Source: Roseomonas gilardii subsp. gilardii (GTDB lineage: Bacteria > Pseudomonadota > Alphaproteobacteria > Acetobacterales > Acetobacteraceae). Taken from it: a stretch of 64,000 nt of DNA. Shown here piece by piece: positions 61,086 through 64,000 of the stretch. The position numbers were made by a program, and so were the translations under genes. The stretch's first letter is position 1; each line of letters starts with the position of its first letter. The notes beneath the pieces were generated by a model, which had not been told where the DNA came from, searched no databases, and worked only from the letters and a program-made list of their open reading frames with translations. The stretch is taken from assembly GCF_023078375.1 (NCBI RefSeq), contig NZ_CP095554.1:3588501-3652500 (forward strand). Reading direction: 5' to 3'.

Positions 61086-61171
61086 AGCGCGCCACGAGCG
61101 GTTGCCCCGCCCCGCCCCGGCGGGCTAAGCCCCGGACCTTCGCCGTTTCCCCACTCCGGACAAGCCTGCCC

Positions 61172-61726
61172 ATGTCGATCATGCCCGATACCTGGATCCG
61201 CCGCATGGCGACGGAACACGGGATGATCGAACCCTTCGTGGAGGCGCAGCGGCGCGAGGGGGTGATCTCCTACGGCCTCTCCTCCTTCGGCTACGACGCC
61301 CGGGTGGCCGACGAGTTCAAGGTCTTCACCAACGTGGACAACGCGCTGGTGGACCCGAAGCACTTCGCCGAGGACAGCTTCGTCACCCGCCGGGGGCCGA
61401 CCTGCATCATCCCGCCGAATTCCTTCGCCCTGGCGCACACGGTCGAGTATTTCCGCATCCCGCGCGACGTGCTGGTGATCTGCCTCGGCAAGAGCACCTA
61501 TGCCCGCTGTGGGCTGATCGTGAACGTCACCCCCCTGGAGCCCGAATGGGAGGGCCAGGTGACGATCGAGATTTCCAACACGACTCCCCTTCCGGCGCGT
61601 ATCTACGCCAATGAGGGGATCTGCCAGTTCCTCTTCCTGCAGGGCGCGGGGGCGCCCGAGGTCAGCTATGCCGACCGGGCGGGCAAGTACATGCGCCAGC
61701 GCGGCGTTGCCTTGCCCCGCCTGTGA
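61172..61726 (+). CDS. dcd: dCTP deaminase
   Basis: 184 residues from the ATG at 61172 ([12 protein letters not shown]). Trimeric dUTPase-fold enzyme: [55 protein letters not shown] with the catalytic Glu. Makes dUTP for dTMP synthesis. Next comes murA after 48 bp. Confidence 0.95.
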   Translation: MSIMPDTWIRRMATEHGMIEPFVEAQRREGVISYGLSSFGYDARVADEFKVFTNVDNALVDPKHFAEDSFVTRRGPTCIIPPNSFALAHTVEYFRIPRDVLVICLGKSTYARCGLIVNVTPLEPEWEGQVTIEISNTTPLPARIYANEGICQFLFLQGAGAPEVSYADRAGKYMRQRGVALPRL

Positions 61727-61774
61727 CCCCGGTTGGCTGACGGCGGGACGTAGGGAAACAAAGGGGGCTACCAC

Positions 61775-63033
61775 ATGGACCGTATTCGCGTGCGCGGGGC
61801 AGGCCCCTGCGCGGCCGCATTCCCATCGGAGGCGCCAAGAACGCCGCCCTGCCGCTGATGGCGGCGGCGCTGCTGACGCCGGAGGAGCTGGTCCTGACCA
61901 ACGCCCCGGCGCTGGAGGATGTCCGCACCCTGACCCGGCTGCTGGCGCAGCACGGCCTTTCGGTGGAGCACGACACCGCCCGCCGCCGCATCAGCCTTTC
62001 GGGCCAGGCCACCAACATGGAGGCACCCTATGACCTGGTGCGCAAGATGCGTGCCTCGGTGCTGGTGCTGGGGCCGCTCCTGGCCCGCTACGGCCGCGCC
62101 AAGGTCAGCCTGCCCGGTGGCTGCTCCATCGGCACCCGGCCGGTGGACCTGCATCTCAGCGCGCTGGAAACGCTGGGCGCCCGCATCGACCTGACCGGCG
62201 GCTATATCGACGCCCGGGTCGAGGGCCGGCTCCGGGGCGCCCGGGTGGTCTTCCCCAAGGTCTCCGTCGGCGCCACCGAGAACCTGCTGATGGCCGCCGT
62301 GCTCGCCGAGGGCACCACCGAGCTGGTGAACGCCGCCCGCGAGCCGGAGATCGGCGACCTCGCCCAGTGCCTGATCGCCATGGGCGCGCGGATCGAGGGC
62401 GTCGGCACCGACCGGCTGACCGTCGAGGGCGTGGACAGCCTGCATGCCGCCACCCACCCGATCATCCCCGACCGGATCGAGGCCGGCACCTATGCCTGCG
62501 CCGCCGCCATCACCGGCGGCGAGGTGCTGCTGGAGGGCGCCAGCGTCCTCCAGCTCGGCGCCTGCGCCAAGGTGCTGCAGGAGGCCGGGGTGGTGCTGGA
62601 GGACCAGCCCGGCGGGCTGCATGTCCGCCGCCTGAACGGGCTGCACGGCGTGGACGTGATGACCGAGCCCTTCCCCGGCTTCGCCACCGACATGCAGGCC
62701 CAGACCATGGCGCTGATGTGCGTGGCCGACGGCGCCTCGATGCTGACCGAGACGATCTTCGAGAACCGCTTCATGCACGTGCCGGAGCTGACCCGCATGG
62801 GCGCCCGGATCAACGTCCACGGCTCCTCGGCCATCGTGCGCGGCGTGCCGAAGCTGTCCGGCGCGCCGGTCATGGCCACCGACCTGCGCGCCTCGGTCTC
62901 GCTGATCCTGGCGGGGCTGGCTGCCGAGGGGGAGACGGTGGTGAGCCGGGTCTATCACCTCGACCGCGGCTACGAGGCCGTGGAGGCCAAGCTGGCGGCG
63001 GTGGGGGCCGAGATCGAGCGGCTGCGGGACTGA
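61775..63033 (+). CDS. murA: UDP-N-acetylglucosamine enolpyruvyl transferase, frameshifted near its 5' end
   Basis: The N-terminus MDRIRVRG lies at 61775 in one frame, but [25 protein letters not shown] and everything after lies in the next. The shift is at the G4 run 61796-61799; one extra G restores 419 residues, a normal MurA. The catalytic Cys is in [19 protein letters not shown], and GAKNAALP provides the UDP-GlcNAc-binding Lys-Asn pair. First committed step of peptidoglycan synthesis. Essential, so a sequence error is likely. Confidence 0.94.
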
Positions 63034-63118
63034 CGGGCAGCCGGCCGCCCTCCGCGCGGCCGACCCCTGCGTTTTGGGCGCTTGCGCCCCGGGCGGCGGC
63101 TGGGACATAGGCGCCGCC

Positions 63119-63811
63119 ATGGACCATCCGCTTCCCGATGCCGCGGCGCTCCGCGATGCCGAGACCGGGCTCGTCATGGCTCTGCCCAAGGGGCGGATCC
63201 TGAAGGAGCTGACGCCGCTGCTGGCGAAGGCCGGGCTGCATCCGGAGCCGGACTTCTCCTCCGAATCCAGCCGCAAGCTGCGCTTCGCCACCAACCATCC
63301 GGGGCTGGACGTGATCCGCGTCCGCTCCTTCGACGTGGCGACCTTCGTGGCCTTCGGCGCGGCGCAGATCGGCGTCTGCGGCGCCGACGTGCTGATGGAG
63401 CACGACTACCCGGAGATCTACGCGCCCCTCGACCTGCGCATCGGCGCCTGCCGCGTCAGCGTGGCCGAGCCGGTGGAGCGCGCCGCGACGGACGACCCCA
63501 GCCGCTGGAGCACCGTCACCGTCGCCACCAAGTATCCCCGCATCGCCGCCCGGCACTTCGCCGCCCGGGGCGTGCAGGCGGAGATCGTCCACCTGAACGG
63601 CGCCATGGAGCTCGCCCCCTCTATGGGCCTGTCCCGCCTGATCGTGGACCTGGTGCAGACCGGCGGCACGCTGAAGGCCAACGGGCTCGTGGAGACCGAG
63701 GTCATCGCCCCCGTCACCTCCCGCCTCATCGTCAACCGCACCGCGCTCAAGACCGAGCCCGAGGCCATCGGCGCCTGGATCGCCCGGCTGCGGGCCGCGC
63801 TGGAGGGTTGA
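63119..63811 (+). CDS. hisG: ATP phosphoribosyltransferase, short form
   Basis: 230 residues from the ATG at 63119. Short-form HisG: VMALPKGRILKELTPLL, GAAQIGVCGADVLMEHD, KYPRIAARHF and the PRPP loop IVDLVQTGGTLKANGL. No C-terminal regulatory domain, so it needs HisZ (not in the window). First step of histidine synthesis. It follows murA by 85 bp. Confidence 0.95.
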   Translation: MDHPLPDAAALRDAETGLVMALPKGRILKELTPLLAKAGLHPEPDFSSESSRKLRFATNHPGLDVIRVRSFDVATFVAFGAAQIGVCGADVLMEHDYPEIYAPLDLRIGACRVSVAEPVERAATDDPSRWSTVTVATKYPRIAARHFAARGVQAEIVHLNGAMELAPSMGLSRLIVDLVQTGGTLKANGLVETEVIAPVTSRLIVNRTALKTEPEAIGAWIARLRAALEG

Positions 63812-63911
63812 AGCCGGGCGGGCTTTGCCTGTAGGCGTCGCCCGCGTGGTGCGCGGGAGGCGCCTCCTCCCGCATCCTCCGCCGGAGACCTCGCAGGTCC
63901 CCGGACTCCGC

Positions 63912-64000
63912 CATGCGTTGGCCTGGGGCGGCCAGCCAGCGCATGGGAGGTCGGGGAACCTCAGGTTCCTCGCGGGAGAGCGCGAGAGGGCGGAGCCCTC
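63912..64000. repeat. String of short inverted repeats after hisG
   Basis: Four palindromes in a row: CATGCGTTGGC/GCCAGCGCATG (63912-63945, one mismatch), GAACC/GGTTC (63956-63968), CTCGCG/CGCGAG (63969-63986) and GAGGGC/GCCCTC (63986-64000). The rest of the gap from hisG (63812-63911) shows no gene. Confidence 0.6.

Noticed and set aside
61858-63033. murA as a shorter gene starting at 61858
   Set aside because: It would lose GAKNAALP, required for substrate binding, which is present just upstream in the same frame.

Overview
The window is very GC-rich, densely coding and free of insertion sequences. Gene order (rpsT-dnaA-dnaN-recF-gyrB; infA-maf-RNase E/G-yacG; dcd-murA-short-form hisG) and protein character point to an alphaproteobacterium, most likely Acetobacteraceae of the Roseomonas type. 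The genus is inferred from gene content and style, not from any search.

Layout. 1-11.3 kb: the 3' end of a gamma-glutamyltransferase gene, an amino-acid permease, a TrmJ-type tRNA methyltransferase, a DUF305 protein, then a minus-strand operon of a NadE-like protein, a small unknown protein, gltX and cysS, followed by an EamA exporter and a 2-oxoglutarate dioxygenase with an extra N-terminal domain. 11.3-20.8 kb: a chemoreceptor, nicotinate phosphoribosyltransferase, class-II DAHP synthase, glutathione reductase (flanked on both sides by related short tandem repeats), a GH13 alpha-glucosidase and an Lrp/AsnC regulator. 21.1-31 kb: an NCS2 permease, an enoyl-CoA hydratase and the replication block rpsT-dnaA-dnaN-recF-gyrB. 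31-39.6 kb: small secreted or lipid-anchored proteins, a TAXI binding protein, a BisC/TorA-type molybdoenzyme, a DUF1275 membrane protein and a lone receiver domain. 39.8-42.2 kb: glutaryl-CoA dehydrogenase with a family III CoA-transferase. 42.3-51.7 kb: an MFS sugar-acid transporter, a large RTX protein with a glycosidase-like domain, a LysR regulator and a Weimberg-like sugar-acid operon (2-oxoglutarate semialdehyde dehydrogenase, IlvD/Edd dehydratase, RraA-like protein). 51.8-57.1 kb: a NIPSNAP protein, a LysR regulator, two overlapping peptidase genes (M55 and P1) and small envelope proteins. 57.4-64 kb: tRNA-Phe, then yacG, RNase E/G, maf and infA (minus strand), a HAD phosphatase, dcd, murA and hisG.

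Two observations stand out. First, the NadE-like protein (7447-9036) keeps the full-length two-domain layout and the usual C-terminal tail of glutamine-dependent NAD synthetase, but the catalytic motifs of both the glutaminase and synthetase domains are replaced. It looks like a conserved pseudoenzyme co-transcribed with two aminoacyl-tRNA synthetases. Second, six conserved genes (cysS, recF, a Pro-rich protein, the molybdoenzyme, a LysR gene and murA) are each broken by a single-base frameshift at or beside a G/C run. Correcting one base in each restores a normal-looking protein, so these are most likely sequence errors. Other leads are a perfect 15-bp hairpin that overlaps the ribosome-binding site of a Gly-rich lipoprotein gene, the RraA-family protein sitting in a pentonate pathway operon, and the repeats around gor.
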